Shown here one piece after another: positions 54,212 to 64,000 of a stretch of 64,000 bases of DNA; the first letter of the stretch is position 1; the number at the start of each line of letters is the position of its first letter. The translations under genes and the position numbers were made by a program. Under the pieces are notes generated by a model. It was not told the DNA's origin. It ran no database searches and saw only the letters and a program-made list of their open reading frames with translations. Origin of the DNA: Bradyrhizobium diazoefficiens (lineage in GTDB: Bacteria; Pseudomonadota; Alphaproteobacteria; Rhizobiales; Xanthobacteraceae); assembly GCF_018131185.1 (NCBI RefSeq), contig NZ_JAFCJE010000002.1, positions 558,001 through 622,000 on the forward strand, read 5' to 3'.

Positions 54212-55834
54212 ATGACCGCACAGGACAGCAAGCTCGGCGATACCGACGACAAGTTCTTCGTCGGCAAGGGAGACGAGCAGGCCTGGCTGACGCTGGCGCT
54301 CGCCAATCGCCACGGCCTCGTCACGGGCGCAACCGGAACCGGCAAGACGGTGACTTTGCAAGTGATGGCGGAAGGATTTGCACGCGCCGGTGTTCCGGTC
54401 TTCGCGGCCGACATCAAGGGCGACCTCTCCGGCATCTCCGAGATCGGCGTGCCCGCGGACTTCATCCTTAAGCGCGCCACCGCGATGGGACTGAATTTCC
54501 AGCCCGACCAGTTCTCGACGGTGTTCTGGGACGTGTTCGGCGAGCAGGGCCATCCGGTGCGGGCGACCGTCACGGAAATGGGGCCGCTTCTGCTCGCACG
54601 CATGCTCGACCTGAACGAGGTGCAGGAAGGTGTGCTCAACGTCGCCTTCCGTGTCGCCGACGACAACGGGCTGACCCTCATCGATATGAAGGATCTGCGC
54701 GCGCTGCTCGATGCCATCGTGCCGGATGCCGGCAAGAAGGGCGCAGATGCCGAAGAGAGCCCGCTGGCCGACGTCAAGAAGGCCGCGCAGGGGTTCGGCA
54801 ACGTCACCAAGGCCACCGTCGGCACGATCCAGCGGCAGCTCCTGGTGCTGGAAAACCAGGGCGGTACCAAATTCTTCGGTGAGCCGGCATTGACGCTGAA
54901 GGATTTCATGAAGACCGACCGCGACGGCCGCGGCATGGTCAACATCCTCGTCGCCGACAAGCTGCTGCAGAGCCCGCGGCTTTATGCGACATTCCTGTTG
55001 TGGATGCTGTCGGAGCTGTTCGAGGAGCTGCCCGAAGCCGGCGATCTGGCAAAGCCGAAGCTCGTGTTCTTCTTCGACGAGGCGCATCTTCTGTTCAACG
55101 ATGCGCCCAAGGCGCTGTTGGACCAGATCGAGCAGGTGGTGCGTCTGATCCGATCCAAGGGCGTCGGCGTCTACTTCGTGACACAGAACCCGGTCGACGT
55201 GCCCGACCGCGTGCTCGGACAGCTGGGTAACCGGGTGCAGCACGCGTTGCGCGCCTTTACCCCGCGCGACCAGAAAGCGGTCGCCGCTGCGGCCCAGACC
55301 TTCCGGCCCAACCCGAAGCTCGACACCACCAAGGTGATCATGGAGCTCGGCAAGGGCGAGGCGCTGGTTTCCTTTCTCGAGGGCAACGGCACGCCGGCGA
55401 TGGTGGAGCGCGTGATGATCCGGCCGCCATCGGCCCGCATCGGACCGATCACGCCGGATGAGCGCAAGGCGATCATGGCTGCAAGCCCGGTGAAGGGCAA
55501 ATACGACACCGCCGTCGATGCCGAGTCCGCCTACGAGATCCTTCAGAAGCGCATCGCCGGCACGGCGGTAACGGTGGACGGCCCGGCCGGCGCAAGCGGT
55601 GGCGGCGTCCTCGGCCAGATCGGCTCGATCGTCGGCACCATCTTCGGCACCAACGTCAAGCGGGGCCGCTTGTCGACCGGTCAGGTCATTGCGCGGGACG
55701 TGACGCGATCGGTCACCAACCAGGTGATCGGCGGGATGGCGGCCAATATCGGCAAGTCGGTTGCCGGTCAGCTCGGTGGCTCGATCGGCCGCACCCTGGT
55801 CCGCGGCGCGCTCGGCGGATTGCTGCGAAGATAG
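54212..55834 (+). CDS. HerA-like ATPase (DUF853)
   Basis: A 540-residue FtsK/HerA-superfamily ATPase of the DUF853 group. Walker A is GATGTGKT (39-46), Walker B FFFDEAHLLF (about 285), with the sensor TQNPVDVPD downstream. The C-terminal 70 residues are Gly/Ala-rich with GSIVGTIFGTNVKRGR- and GGSIGRTLVRGALGG-like repeats. DUF853 proteins are presumed hexameric translocases; no nuclease partner (NurA) or defence gene lies beside it, so a housekeeping role is more likely. ATG 54212 follows AGAGAGAAC. Confidence 0.88.
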   Translation: MTAQDSKLGDTDDKFFVGKGDEQAWLTLALANRHGLVTGATGTGKTVTLQVMAEGFARAGVPVFAADIKGDLSGISEIGVPADFILKRATAMGLNFQPDQFSTVFWDVFGEQGHPVRATVTEMGPLLLARMLDLNEVQEGVLNVAFRVADDNGLTLIDMKDLRALLDAIVPDAGKKGADAEESPLADVKKAAQGFGNVTKATVGTIQRQLLVLENQGGTKFFGEPALTLKDFMKTDRDGRGMVNILVADKLLQSPRLYATFLLWMLSELFEELPEAGDLAKPKLVFFFDEAHLLFNDAPKALLDQIEQVVRLIRSKGVGVYFVTQNPVDVPDRVLGQLGNRVQHALRAFTPRDQKAVAAAAQTFRPNPKLDTTKVIMELGKGEALVSFLEGNGTPAMVERVMIRPPSARIGPITPDERKAIMAASPVKGKYDTAVDAESAYEILQKRIAGTAVTVDGPAGASGGGVLGQIGSIVGTIFGTNVKRGRLSTGQVIARDVTRSVTNQVIGGMAANIGKSVAGQLGGSIGRTLVRGALGGLLRR

Positions 55835-55984
55835 GCAGGGCCGGATCGAGGCCGTTGACCGGCTGGCGAAGCTCGCTCCGCGCGGGTAGAGGTCCGATCA
55901 CCACCGGCACAAATTCCGGTGAGGGCCTCTTCAAGAGTTCGGCCGTCTGCTACGTGCTGATCTGCCGCCGATTGGACCGCACCC

Positions 55985-57313
55985 GTGACCTCGCTCGCCC
56001 TGTTAGCCAAGCCTGATACGCCGAGACGCCTGTCGCTGCGCGCGCCGCTCGACCTGCTTTTCCTGTTCTGCTGCCTCCTGCTGACCGCCGACGTGCTCGT
56101 CCCCGAGATTTTCGGCCGCGGCAAGACCAAGGATTACCTGCTCTGGTACTGGGCCGGCCAGCAGGTCTTGCAGGGTGGGTCGCTCTATCCCGCCACGGCC
56201 ATCGAGTATTTCGACTTCATCTATCCGCCGCTGCCGGCGATCCTGCTGGCGATCCCGAGCTGGTTCGGCAAGATTCCGCTCTATGTCGTCCTGTCGATCC
56301 TGAATGCCTTGGCTTGGTGGTACACCGGAACGTTCTCCCACGTCATGGCCGGCTCGGACCGCAAGCCGGGTCCCTGGCTGGAAGCGCTGCCTGTTTTCGT
56401 CACCGTGCCCTTCGTGTTCGACATGTTCGACCTCGGCCAGCCCAACCTCGTCCTGCTCGCGATGATGCTCTACGGTTTCTGGAGCTTGCGGCATCAGCGG
56501 CCATGGCTCGCCGGCTTCATGTTCGCGCTCGCCACCGCCATCAAGGTGTTTCCCATCGCGGTGCTGCCCTATCTGCTTTGGCGGCGGAAATGGGCCGCTG
56601 CCGCCGCTACGGTCGCCTTCACCGGCATCCTTCTCTATGTCGTGCCGGCGCCGATCCGCGGCTTCGAACGCAACGCGGCCGAGCTTGCGCTCTGGTATCA
56701 CGGCATGGTCGGAACGAGCTCGGAAAAGGGCTTTGGCCAGCGCGACGAGCAGAACTGGTCGTGGGTCAACCAGTCGCTGATCGCCGTCACGCACCGCCTC
56801 GTCCGCCCGATCAACTACAATCAGGACAGTCCCAACAAGCCGCCGCGCACGATGAATATCATCGACGTCGACTACCGGACGGCAAACTGGATCGTGCTGG
56901 CATTGTCGGCATTGCTCGGGCTCGGCTTCGTCGCGATCATGCCGCGGCAAGCGCGGCGAACGGCGCGCTCGGATGCCGAGGAGCTCGGCATCCTGCTCTG
57001 CCTGATCACGGTGGCCTCGCCGCTTGCGCGCCAATACTATTTCATGTGGCTGTTCTTCCCGATGGCGGTGTTGATGCATCGCGCTGCCTTCGACATGCGG
57101 CCAAAGGTGCGCCTGGGAACCTGGCTCGCCCTCGGCGCCGCCGGCGTTCTCCTGCTGCTGGCGCTGCCGTGGTTTCCCAATGCCTTCCAGGCCTGGGGCA
57201 ACAACCTTCTCGCGACCGCCGTTCTTGCGGGTACGCTCGCATGGCACATCCGCCATCCGCCGGTTGCGGCTGGCTCGCAGCCTGCGACGGGTCTAAAACC
57301 CAGGCATCTTTGA
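55985..57313 (+). CDS. Glycosyltransferase family 87 (DUF2029) membrane protein
   Basis: A 442-residue protein with about nine to ten membrane segments. The DUF2029/GT87 hallmarks are seen in KDYLLWYWAGQQVLQGGSLY and FIYPPLPAILLAIPSWFG near the N-terminus, and LGQPNLVLLAMMLYGFW. GT87 enzymes use polyprenyl-phosphate-mannose or similar donors to mannosylate envelope glycolipids or glycans. The start is GTG 55985. It stands alone with 38 bases to the M20 gene. The acceptor is unknown. Confidence 0.82.
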   Translation: MTSLALLAKPDTPRRLSLRAPLDLLFLFCCLLLTADVLVPEIFGRGKTKDYLLWYWAGQQVLQGGSLYPATAIEYFDFIYPPLPAILLAIPSWFGKIPLYVVLSILNALAWWYTGTFSHVMAGSDRKPGPWLEALPVFVTVPFVFDMFDLGQPNLVLLAMMLYGFWSLRHQRPWLAGFMFALATAIKVFPIAVLPYLLWRRKWAAAAATVAFTGILLYVVPAPIRGFERNAAELALWYHGMVGTSSEKGFGQRDEQNWSWVNQSLIAVTHRLVRPINYNQDSPNKPPRTMNIIDVDYRTANWIVLALSALLGLGFVAIMPRQARRTARSDAEELGILLCLITVASPLARQYYFMWLFFPMAVLMHRAAFDMRPKVRLGTWLALGAAGVLLLLALPWFPNAFQAWGNNLLATAVLAGTLAWHIRHPPVAAGSQPATGLKPRHL

Positions 57314-57351
57314 AATGCCGTCTTGAGACTCAAACGTCAGGAACTCCGACC

Positions 57352-58746
57352 ATGGCCAATGCGCAGCTTCAATCCGTGCTCGACCACATCGACAAGGATT
57401 TCGACAACAGCCTGGAGCGCCTGTTCGCGCTGCTCCGGATCAAGTCGATCTCCGCGGATCCTGCCTTTGCCGGGGATTGCAAGGCGGCGGCGGAGCATCT
57501 TGCGAAGGACATCGCGAGCCTGGGCGTCGCCACCGAGGTGAGACCGACCGCCGGCCATCCCGCCATCGTCGGCAAGACCGGGGCCGGCGGACGGCCCCAT
57601 GTGATCTTCTACGGCCACTACGATGTGCAGCCGGTCGATCCGCTCGATCTCTGGCACCGCCCGCCGTTCGAGCCCGTCGTCACCGATCACGCCGACGGCC
57701 GCAGGATCATCGTCGCGCGCGGCGCCGAGGACGACAAGGGGCAGGTGATGACCTTCGTCGAAGCCTGTCGCGCCTGGAAGAAGGTGACGGGTTCGCTGCC
57801 GATCGACGTTACCTTCCTGATCGAAGGCGAGGAGGAGGTCGGCTCGAAGAATTTTGTGCCCTTCATCGAGGCCAACAAGGACGAGTTCAAGGCCGATTAC
57901 GTGCTGGTCTGCGACACTGGCATGTGGGACCGCAACACGCCGGCGATCACCACCTCGCTGCGGGGCCTGCTCTATGAGGAACTGAAGATCACCGCCGCCA
58001 ATCGCGACCTGCATTCCGGCGTGTTCGGCGGCAGCGCGATGAATCCGATCCGGGTGCTGACGAAAATTCTCGGCGGCCTGTTCGACGACGACAATCGCAT
58101 CACCATTCCCGGCTTCTATGACGGCGTGAAGGATCTGCCGCCCGACATCCTCGAGCAATGGAAGAAGCTCAACCTGACGCCGGAGATGTTCTTGAAGCCG
58201 ATCGGCCTGTCTATCCCCGCCGGCGAGAAGGGGCGTCTCCTGATCGAGCAGGCCTCGTCGCGCCCGACCTGCGACGTCAACGGCATTTGGGGCGGCTATA
58301 TCGGGGAGGGCTCCAAGACGGTGATCCCATCGCACGCCTCGGCAAAGGTCTCGTTCCGCCTGGTCGAGGGGCAGGACCCGCAGAAGATCCGCAAAGCCTT
58401 CCGCGATTACGTCACGGCACGGCTGCCGGGCGACTGCAAGGTCGAGTTCGGCGACCATTCCGCCGCGCCCGCGGTCGCACTCGACTGGAACATGAAGCCG
58501 CTCGCCGCCGCCAGCAAGGCGCTGACGGAGGAATGGGGCAAGGAGACCGTGCTGATGGGCTCCGGCGCCTCGATCCCGATCGTCGCCGACTTCAAGCGCA
58601 CGCTCGGCCTCGACTCGCTGCTGGTCGGCTTCGGGCTCGACGACGACAACATCCACTCGCCGAACGAGAAATACGACCTCCGCAGCTTCCAGAAGGGCAT
58701 ACGCTCCTGGGCCCGCATCCTCGCGGCTCTGGCAGAGGTAAAATAA
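57352..58746 (+). CDS. M20 family dipeptidase/carboxypeptidase
   Basis: A 464-residue dinuclear zinc peptidase of the M20/M25/M40 group. Metal and catalytic residues are His89 and Asp91 (YGHYDVQP), Asp127 (RGAEDDKGQ), Glu160-162 (EGEEEVGS), the Asp in VCDTGMW, and the His in DDNIHSPNE. A lid/dimerisation domain lies at about 200-360. The ATG at 57352 has CAGGA upstream; an open frame extends far upstream but is only the shadow of the preceding gene. Probably a cytosolic non-specific dipeptidase. Confidence 0.92.
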   Translation: MANAQLQSVLDHIDKDFDNSLERLFALLRIKSISADPAFAGDCKAAAEHLAKDIASLGVATEVRPTAGHPAIVGKTGAGGRPHVIFYGHYDVQPVDPLDLWHRPPFEPVVTDHADGRRIIVARGAEDDKGQVMTFVEACRAWKKVTGSLPIDVTFLIEGEEEVGSKNFVPFIEANKDEFKADYVLVCDTGMWDRNTPAITTSLRGLLYEELKITAANRDLHSGVFGGSAMNPIRVLTKILGGLFDDDNRITIPGFYDGVKDLPPDILEQWKKLNLTPEMFLKPIGLSIPAGEKGRLLIEQASSRPTCDVNGIWGGYIGEGSKTVIPSHASAKVSFRLVEGQDPQKIRKAFRDYVTARLPGDCKVEFGDHSAAPAVALDWNMKPLAAASKALTEEWGKETVLMGSGASIPIVADFKRTLGLDSLLVGFGLDDDNIHSPNEKYDLRSFQKGIRSWARILAALAEVK

Positions 58747-58759
58747 GGGCGAGGCGCCT

Positions 58760-58882
58760 GGGGTGGGCAAAGGCGCAGAACGCCGTGCCCACCATCTCTC
58801 GGTGATTACGAAGGAAGAAGAAGCGGGCACGCTTCCGCCGTCGCTGTTCGAGCGATGCGGACAAGTCGCTTTGCCTACCCGA
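58760..58882. repeat. Palindromic repeat at the M20/SufE convergent junction
   Basis: GGTGGGCAAAGGCG and CGCCGTGCCCACC pair in the left half; GCGGGCACGC and GCTTTGCCTACCC form the right part. It is related to the repeat at 40057-40150. It lies between the 3' ends of the M20 and sufE genes. Confidence 0.6.
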
Positions 58883-58892
58883 CGAAGCTGCT

Positions 58893-59321
58893 TTACGACG
58901 CTTCCGCCAGCGCCTCTTTCGCATCGGTCTTGATGCGCTCGACCATCGAGCGCAGGCCGTTGGAGCGCTGCGGCGTCAGATGATCGCGAAAGCCGAACTC
59001 GTTGAATACGGAGATCGCGTCGGTATCGAGGATCTCCTGCGGCGTGCGTCCGGAATAGAGCGACAGCACGATCGCGACCAGACCGCGCACGATATGTGCG
59101 TCGCTGTCGCCGCGATATCTCAGGATCGGCGCGCCGCCGTCACGATCGACCAGCTTCTGGAGCCAGACCTGGCTGACGCAGCCATTGACCTTGTTCTCGG
59201 CGGAATGTTCCGCCTCGGGCATCGGTTCCAGGGTGCGCCCAAGCTCGATGACATACCGGTAGCGGTCGTCCCACTCGTCCAGAAGCTCGAAATTGTCCCT
59301 GATTTCGTCGATGGTGGTCAT
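58893..59321 (-). CDS. sufE: SufE family cysteine desulfuration protein
   Basis: A 142-residue sulfur acceptor that takes persulfide from SufS and passes it to the SUF Fe-S assembly scaffold. The active cysteine is Cys48 in NKVNGCVSQVWL. The start at 59321 (MTTIDEIRDNFELLDEWDDR) is the family start. No other suf genes are nearby, so this is an orphan sufE. Confidence 0.93.
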   Translation of the reverse strand: MTTIDEIRDNFELLDEWDDRYRYVIELGRTLEPMPEAEHSAENKVNGCVSQVWLQKLVDRDGGAPILRYRGDSDAHIVRGLVAIVLSLYSGRTPQEILDTDAISVFNEFGFRDHLTPQRSNGLRSMVERIKTDAKEALAEAS

Positions 59322-59544
59322 GCTGCCCGTGTTCCCGCTTCCCGCCAATATAGGGGTCCGAGAAGCCGAAATCGATAGGGTTTGGGCACGAATTGTCGAT
59401 CGGAACGCTTACGGCCGGCCCTCTGGTAGCTCTCCATGCGTGGGGAGGTCGATCTGGTCTTGTCGCGGGAAAAATAAGTCTGAAGCTGCCGCTGCGGAAA
59501 GCGGCGAGCCATGCGGACACGGCCGGAGCTTGCGAGGACGCTCC

Positions 59545-59979
59545 CTAGTTCGCCGCCTGCGGGCCGCGCCATTCTAGCGCGAGGTCGTCCTGGCTCAGCG
59601 TGTCGCGCGGCGCTTCGCTCGCGACGACATCGTCTTCGCCGGCCATCGCGATCGAGCCGGTATGGTCGGGCGCCTTCTTGTCGTTCTTCTCGTTCTTGTC
59701 GTTGGAGATCTGCTCTTTCTTGTCGTTGATGATCTGGTAGATCTTGCGCGCGCCGTCCTGTGCGCGCTGACCGATGATGGTCGCGGCCTGTCCGCCGACC
59801 TCGCAGGCCGCCGGCTGGCGCTTGCAGAATTGGGTCATGTCGGAGACGGCCGCGGTCGCAGCCTGCACCGCGTCGGCGGCGCCGATCTGCGGCAGCTTCT
59901 CCGATTCGGGTGTCTTGTCCCTGGGCAGGAGCACCAGCACCAGCCCGAGCCAGAATGTGATGCGAAGCAGAAAGCGCAT
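59545..59979 (-). CDS. DUF5330 family protein
   Basis: A 144-residue protein with a single N-terminal membrane segment (MRFLLRITFWLGLVLVLLP), then GAADAVQAATAAVSDMTQFC and KRQPAACEVGG, the conserved core with two cysteines (about 52 and 59). A Lys/Asp/Asn-rich linker and a disordered C-terminus follow. It matches DUF5330 of Rhizobiales, function unknown. ATG 59979 is chosen because the signal-like segment starts there. It diverges from the histidine kinase gene. Confidence 0.82.
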   Translation of the reverse strand: MRFLLRITFWLGLVLVLLPRDKTPESEKLPQIGAADAVQAATAAVSDMTQFCKRQPAACEVGGQAATIIGQRAQDGARKIYQIINDKKEQISNDKNEKNDKKAPDHTGSIAMAGEDDVVASEAPRDTLSQDDLALEWRGPQAAN

Positions 59980-60081
59980 CTTGCGACCTGTACTTTCGAT
60001 CTCGCCCGCGGCGATCTCCGCGGAAGTCGGACCTAGCAACTCTCGATAAATCGCAAGTGATTGCCTTGAGCTTAATTCGCG

Positions 60082-60128
60082 GAAAATTTACGCAAAATTC
60101 TTCGAGATCGAAGATGTCGTAAATTTTC
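60082..60128. promoter_or_regulatory. Nested 47-bp inverted repeat in a divergent promoter region
   Basis: Outer arms GAAAATTTACG (60082-60092) and CGTAAATTTTC (60118-60128) are perfect complements. Inside, TCTTCGA and TCGAAGA (60099-60114) form a second perfect hairpin with a GA loop. It is far more AT-rich than its surroundings. It could be a dimer-of-dimers operator or an extruding cruciform. Confidence 0.6.
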
Positions 60129-60290
60129 GATTGACGCCGGCGCCCGTGATTCCGCCGGCGGGCGCATCCACCATTTCGAAACCATGCGCCGCAAGGTGAA
60201 ACCCTGTGTTCACCATCCTCACTGAAGACGTCGCCAAATCGTCTAAAAAGCCCCGCGATGTCCCGGCCTCCGGCCGCACTCCGCGCCGCC

Positions 60291-60305
60291 TTAGCACTCG
60301 TTTAA
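60291..60305 (+). promoter_or_regulatory. CtrA-like site upstream of the histidine kinase
   Basis: TTAG-CACTCGT-TTAA differs by one base from the CtrA consensus TTAA-N7-TTAA. It lies about 80 bases before the kinase start. Histidine kinases of the DivJ/PleC group are part of the CtrA circuit in Alphaproteobacteria, so such a site would make sense, but the match is imperfect. Confidence 0.35.
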
Positions 60306-60386
60306 GGTCGCTCTGACACGGTGGCTCAACGACAAGGAGGCGTTCCGGCGCGTCTTCCAGGACGATTGAGCCGAAGCGCGAGACCC

Positions 60387-62229
<1,843 letters not shown>

Positions 62230-62237
<8 letters not shown>

Positions 62238-62934
62238 GAAGTCTGCCAAGGACGAATCCGCTCGTCGCCGCCGCGGCGCCAAGGCCGCGGTTGTCGATGT
62301 CGAGACCGAGCGCAATCTCGTCTTGCGCGTGCTGCTGCACAGCCCCAAGGACACGCTGGCTGGCCTCGTCGCCGTCGCTGCGATCGGTGCGATCGTTGCC
62401 AATGCGCTGTTCCTCCAGACCGGCCGGCATCCCGCGCCGATGTTCGGCACGGTGATCAATCTCCCCGCGCCGTCCTCGGCGTCGCTGTCGAATCCCTTGC
62501 CGCGTCCGCGTCCGGTCGGCGCCGACACATCGCCGCTCGAGCCGCGCGCAACGGAATTCCGCGCCGAGCCCAGACCTGCCGAGCGCGCCGCCGAGAAGGC
62601 GCCCGAAAAACCGGTCGAAGCGACCGCCTCGACGCGCTCGAACGATCCGATGACCAATCTGGTCAAGCAAACGACGTCGACGCCGCCGTCCGCGATGCGG
62701 CCGCCGGCGCCGATTCCCGTGCCGCAGAGCCCGGCCGCACGGCGTATCGCCGGCGTGCAGCGTGCGCTGTCCGAATATGGCTACGGGAACTTGAAGATCA
62801 CGGGCACGATGAGCGGCGAGACCCAGTCCGCGATCCAGAAGTTCGAGCGCGAGCACAAGATGCAGGTCACCGGCCAGGTGTCCGATCGGCTGCTGCGCGA
62901 ACTCGGAGCCGCGATCGGCCATCCCGTCGAATAA
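62230..62934 (+). CDS. Membrane-anchored peptidoglycan-binding domain protein
   Basis: A 234-residue protein with a Lys/Arg-rich cytoplasmic N-terminus (PKKSAKDESARRRRGAK), one membrane segment (about 43-62, DTLAGLVAVAAIGAIVANAL), a long Pro/Ala/Glu linker, and a C-terminal PG_binding_1 domain (about 168-230; VQRALSEYGYGNLKITGTMS, then IQKFEREHKM). It is predicted to touch the cell wall from the inner membrane. The start is GTG inside the 3' end of the kinase gene, so the two are coupled and may act together at the envelope. Confidence 0.85.
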
Positions 62935-63087
62935 CGCGCACTCCACTGTCATTGACGCCGATCAATTCCGCCCGTCACGCGCCGGCAGACCATGGCGCGT
63001 CCTGCAGGCGCGATTTGCTTGGGATCAATGACGGCCGACAGATGCGGGAACATGATCGCTCGTCTTCAACGAAGAAGAGAGGTTGTC

Positions 63088-63297
63088 ATGTTCAAGGTCT
63101 CCGTCCTGGTCTGGATCATGCTCGGCACGGTGCTGGCGGGCGTCAGCCTGATCGTGGTGCTGATGGTGCCGAGCTTCGCCGCCGACGCGATCAGGAACAT
63201 TCCCTACGCGGTCGCCGTGGGATTTGCGCTTGCGATGCCGCTGTCATACCTCGTTGCGCGCCAGATCAACGGCGGGCAGGGTGTAGGCAAGGCGTGA
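63088..63297 (+). CDS. Small two-helix membrane protein, unknown
   Basis: A 69-residue protein, MFKVSVLVWIMLGTVLAGVS then two hydrophobic helices and a short basic tail. GAGAGG lies six bases before the ATG at 63088. No named family is visible. It is common for Bradyrhizobium genomes to carry such small proteins; function is unknown. Confidence 0.72.
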   Translation: MFKVSVLVWIMLGTVLAGVSLIVVLMVPSFAADAIRNIPYAVAVGFALAMPLSYLVARQINGGQGVGKA

Positions 63298-63350
63298 CAA
63301 TCGGACGCTGACACTGGCGGCGTGCGCCGCGCTGGCCTATCGTTCGACTC

Positions 63351-63695
63351 ATGCGTTTGAAATCCAACATATGGGTCGCGGCTTACCTGCGCCGGTGCCA
63401 GACCGAGGGCGTGTTCGGCGCGGTCCGCCGTCGCGGCGCCGAGGAGGCGGGCGCGGTGTTCGTGAAGGTGTCGCTGCTCAACGGCCATGCGATGCTCTAC
63501 GCGCCGGCGCCGCAGACCTCTTACGACGACGGCCGCCCCGTCGATCGCTTCTTCGTGCCGGTCGCGCCGCAGCCGCTGCCGGAGCACACCATCGAGGAAC
63601 GTCTCACTAAGGAAGTCCGCTTCGATCCGGACGCCTGGATCGTCGAGACCGAGGATCGCGCCGGGCGGCATTTTCTGGAATTGGCGAAGGCGTAA
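63351..63695 (+). CDS. DUF1491 protein
   Basis: A 114-residue cytoplasmic protein matching DUF1491: MRLKSNIWVAAYLRRCQTEG, then GAVFVKVSLLNG, and the tail RFDPDAWIVETEDRAGRHFL. Conserved in Alphaproteobacteria, function unknown. It stands alone with a dispersed repeat 18 bases downstream. Confidence 0.87.
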   Translation: MRLKSNIWVAAYLRRCQTEGVFGAVRRRGAEEAGAVFVKVSLLNGHAMLYAPAPQTSYDDGRPVDRFFVPVAPQPLPEHTIEERLTKEVRFDPDAWIVETEDRAGRHFLELAKA

Positions 63696-63712
63696 CTAGG
63701 ACGCTATCGCGG

Positions 63713-63798
63713 CGTCATGGCCGGGCTTGTCCCGGCCATCCACGTTCTTCTCGTATGAAGCCAAGACGTGGATGCGCGGGACAAGCGCGGGCATGACG
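63713..63798. repeat. Palindromic repeat CGTCATGGCCGGGCTTGT...CATGACG, complete copy
   Basis: Left arm CGTCATGGCCGGGCTTGTCC with CCACGT, right arm ACGTGGATG with GGGACAAGCGCGGGCATGACG (described in parts), complementary with few mismatches. It is an 86-base element of a type very common in Bradyrhizobium. A half copy lies at 8067-8091. It separates DUF1491 from the minus-strand frame at the window edge. Confidence 0.8.
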
Positions 63799-63838
63799 CG
63801 TTTGTGGAGCGACCGACCGTATCAAGTCGCGTTCAGCC

Positions 63839-64000
63839 TCACCGGTCCGACGATCCGTCGGTGCCAGTGCGGCGCGGCGGCATCGCGCCGGGCTGCACGC
63901 CCGGCCGCGTCTGGCTCGCGCCGGCGCGGACGCGCTGGCGTTCGCCCTCGTGCAGTGACGGCTGGTACTTTGCGCGGGTGACAGCGAGCGTCGAGCCGCG
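63839..64000 (-). CDS. Partial minus-strand gene at the window edge (3' end), unknown
   Basis: A frame enters from the right edge and stops at TGA 63841-63839, giving 53 residues (RGSTLAVTRAKYQPSLHEGE... to ...TGTDGSSDR). It is polar, Pro/Arg/Gly-rich and without a domain signature, as expected for a disordered C-terminus. The stop lies just past the dispersed repeat, as at other convergent junctions, which mildly supports a real gene. It could also be non-coding. Confidence 0.35.
   Translation of the reverse strand, partial: RGSTLAVTRAKYQPSLHEGERQRVRAGASQTRPGVQPGAMPPRRTGTDGSSDR

Larger units (their letters stand above)
59980..60386. other. Divergent intergenic region between DUF5330 and the histidine kinase
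   Basis: 407 bases. It holds an AT-rich 47-bp nested inverted repeat (60082-60128) and a CtrA-like TTAG-N7-TTAA motif (60291-60305). A short minus-strand frame at 60088-60297 has no family-like sequence and is not called. Confidence 0.6.

Noticed and set aside
54212..55834. HerA-like ATPase as part of a phage-defence system
   Set aside because: No nuclease, SIR2, NurA or toxin gene is adjacent; the DUF853 subgroup is widespread in core genomes.
56314..57351. Upstream extension of the M20 dipeptidase frame as a large fusion protein
   Set aside because: The extension is the +1 shadow of the GT87 gene. The M20 family start is at 57352 with its own CAGGA ribosome-binding site.
60088..60297. Short minus-strand frame of 69 residues in the kinase upstream region
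   Set aside because: It runs through the inverted repeat, has no ribosome-binding site I can see, and no family-like sequence.

Overview
The window is high-GC chromosomal DNA from an alphaproteobacterium, most likely Bradyrhizobium or a close Nitrobacteraceae relative such as Rhodopseudomonas. This rests on the hopanoid genes (hpnH, ispH, hpnN, hpnO), the imuA-imuB-dnaE2 cassette behind a GAAC-N7-GAAC SOS box, the TIGR03808/TIGR03809 pair, a NrsF-type anti-sigma factor with Cys129/Cys179, and several families of dispersed palindromic repeats. No rRNA, tRNA, prophage, insertion sequence or CRISPR array was seen. The window reads as core genome with little recent foreign DNA.

Layout. 1-6.3 kb: hopanoid biosynthesis and transport, with hpnH-ispH diverging from hpnN, then a DUF2147 gene and hpnO. 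6.4-9.4 kb: a GMC oxidoreductase and an M20D amidohydrolase. 9.5-18.1 kb: a DNA-damage block. UdgX and its partner radical-SAM protein diverge from imuA-imuB-dnaE2 across one SOS box, and dnaE2 carries an in-frame palindromic repeat. 18.2-29.2 kb: SDR, small membrane protein, a heavy-metal-type RND pump and adaptor, LysE exporter, exported amidohydrolase, P-loop kinase, TolC and an enoyl-CoA hydratase. 29.3-37.4 kb: a signalling island with two unrelated ECF sigma/anti-sigma pairs (EcfF/OsrA-like, and a second pair co-transcribed with a subtilase), a DUF2336 protein, a diguanylate cyclase and a candidate small RNA. 37.7-40.8 kb: convergent TIGR03809/TIGR03808 genes and a pyroglutamyl peptidase. 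40.8-51.1 kb: meaB, a tctCBA tripartite transporter, and both methylmalonyl-CoA mutase subunits with a GFA-family gene between them. 51.2-52.9 kb: folP-folB-folK. 53-64 kb: DUF4332, a DUF2267-like protein, HerA-like ATPase, GT87 membrane protein, M20 dipeptidase, SufE, DUF5330, a PdhS-type histidine kinase overlapping a peptidoglycan-binding gene, DUF1491, and a partial frame at the edge.

Functional links. Hopanoid export (HpnN) appears to sit behind a general-stress (EcfG) promoter. The SOS box probably co-controls mutasome and uracil-DNA functions. MeaB and the mutase subunits form a B12-dependent methylmalonyl-CoA branch. The most unusual features are the 129-bp cloverleaf-like repeat translated inside dnaE2, the palindromic repeats filling nearly every open convergent gene junction (two of them carrying the stop codon of an adjacent gene), and an anti-sigma factor whose periplasmic domain may resemble the pro-domain of its co-transcribed protease.
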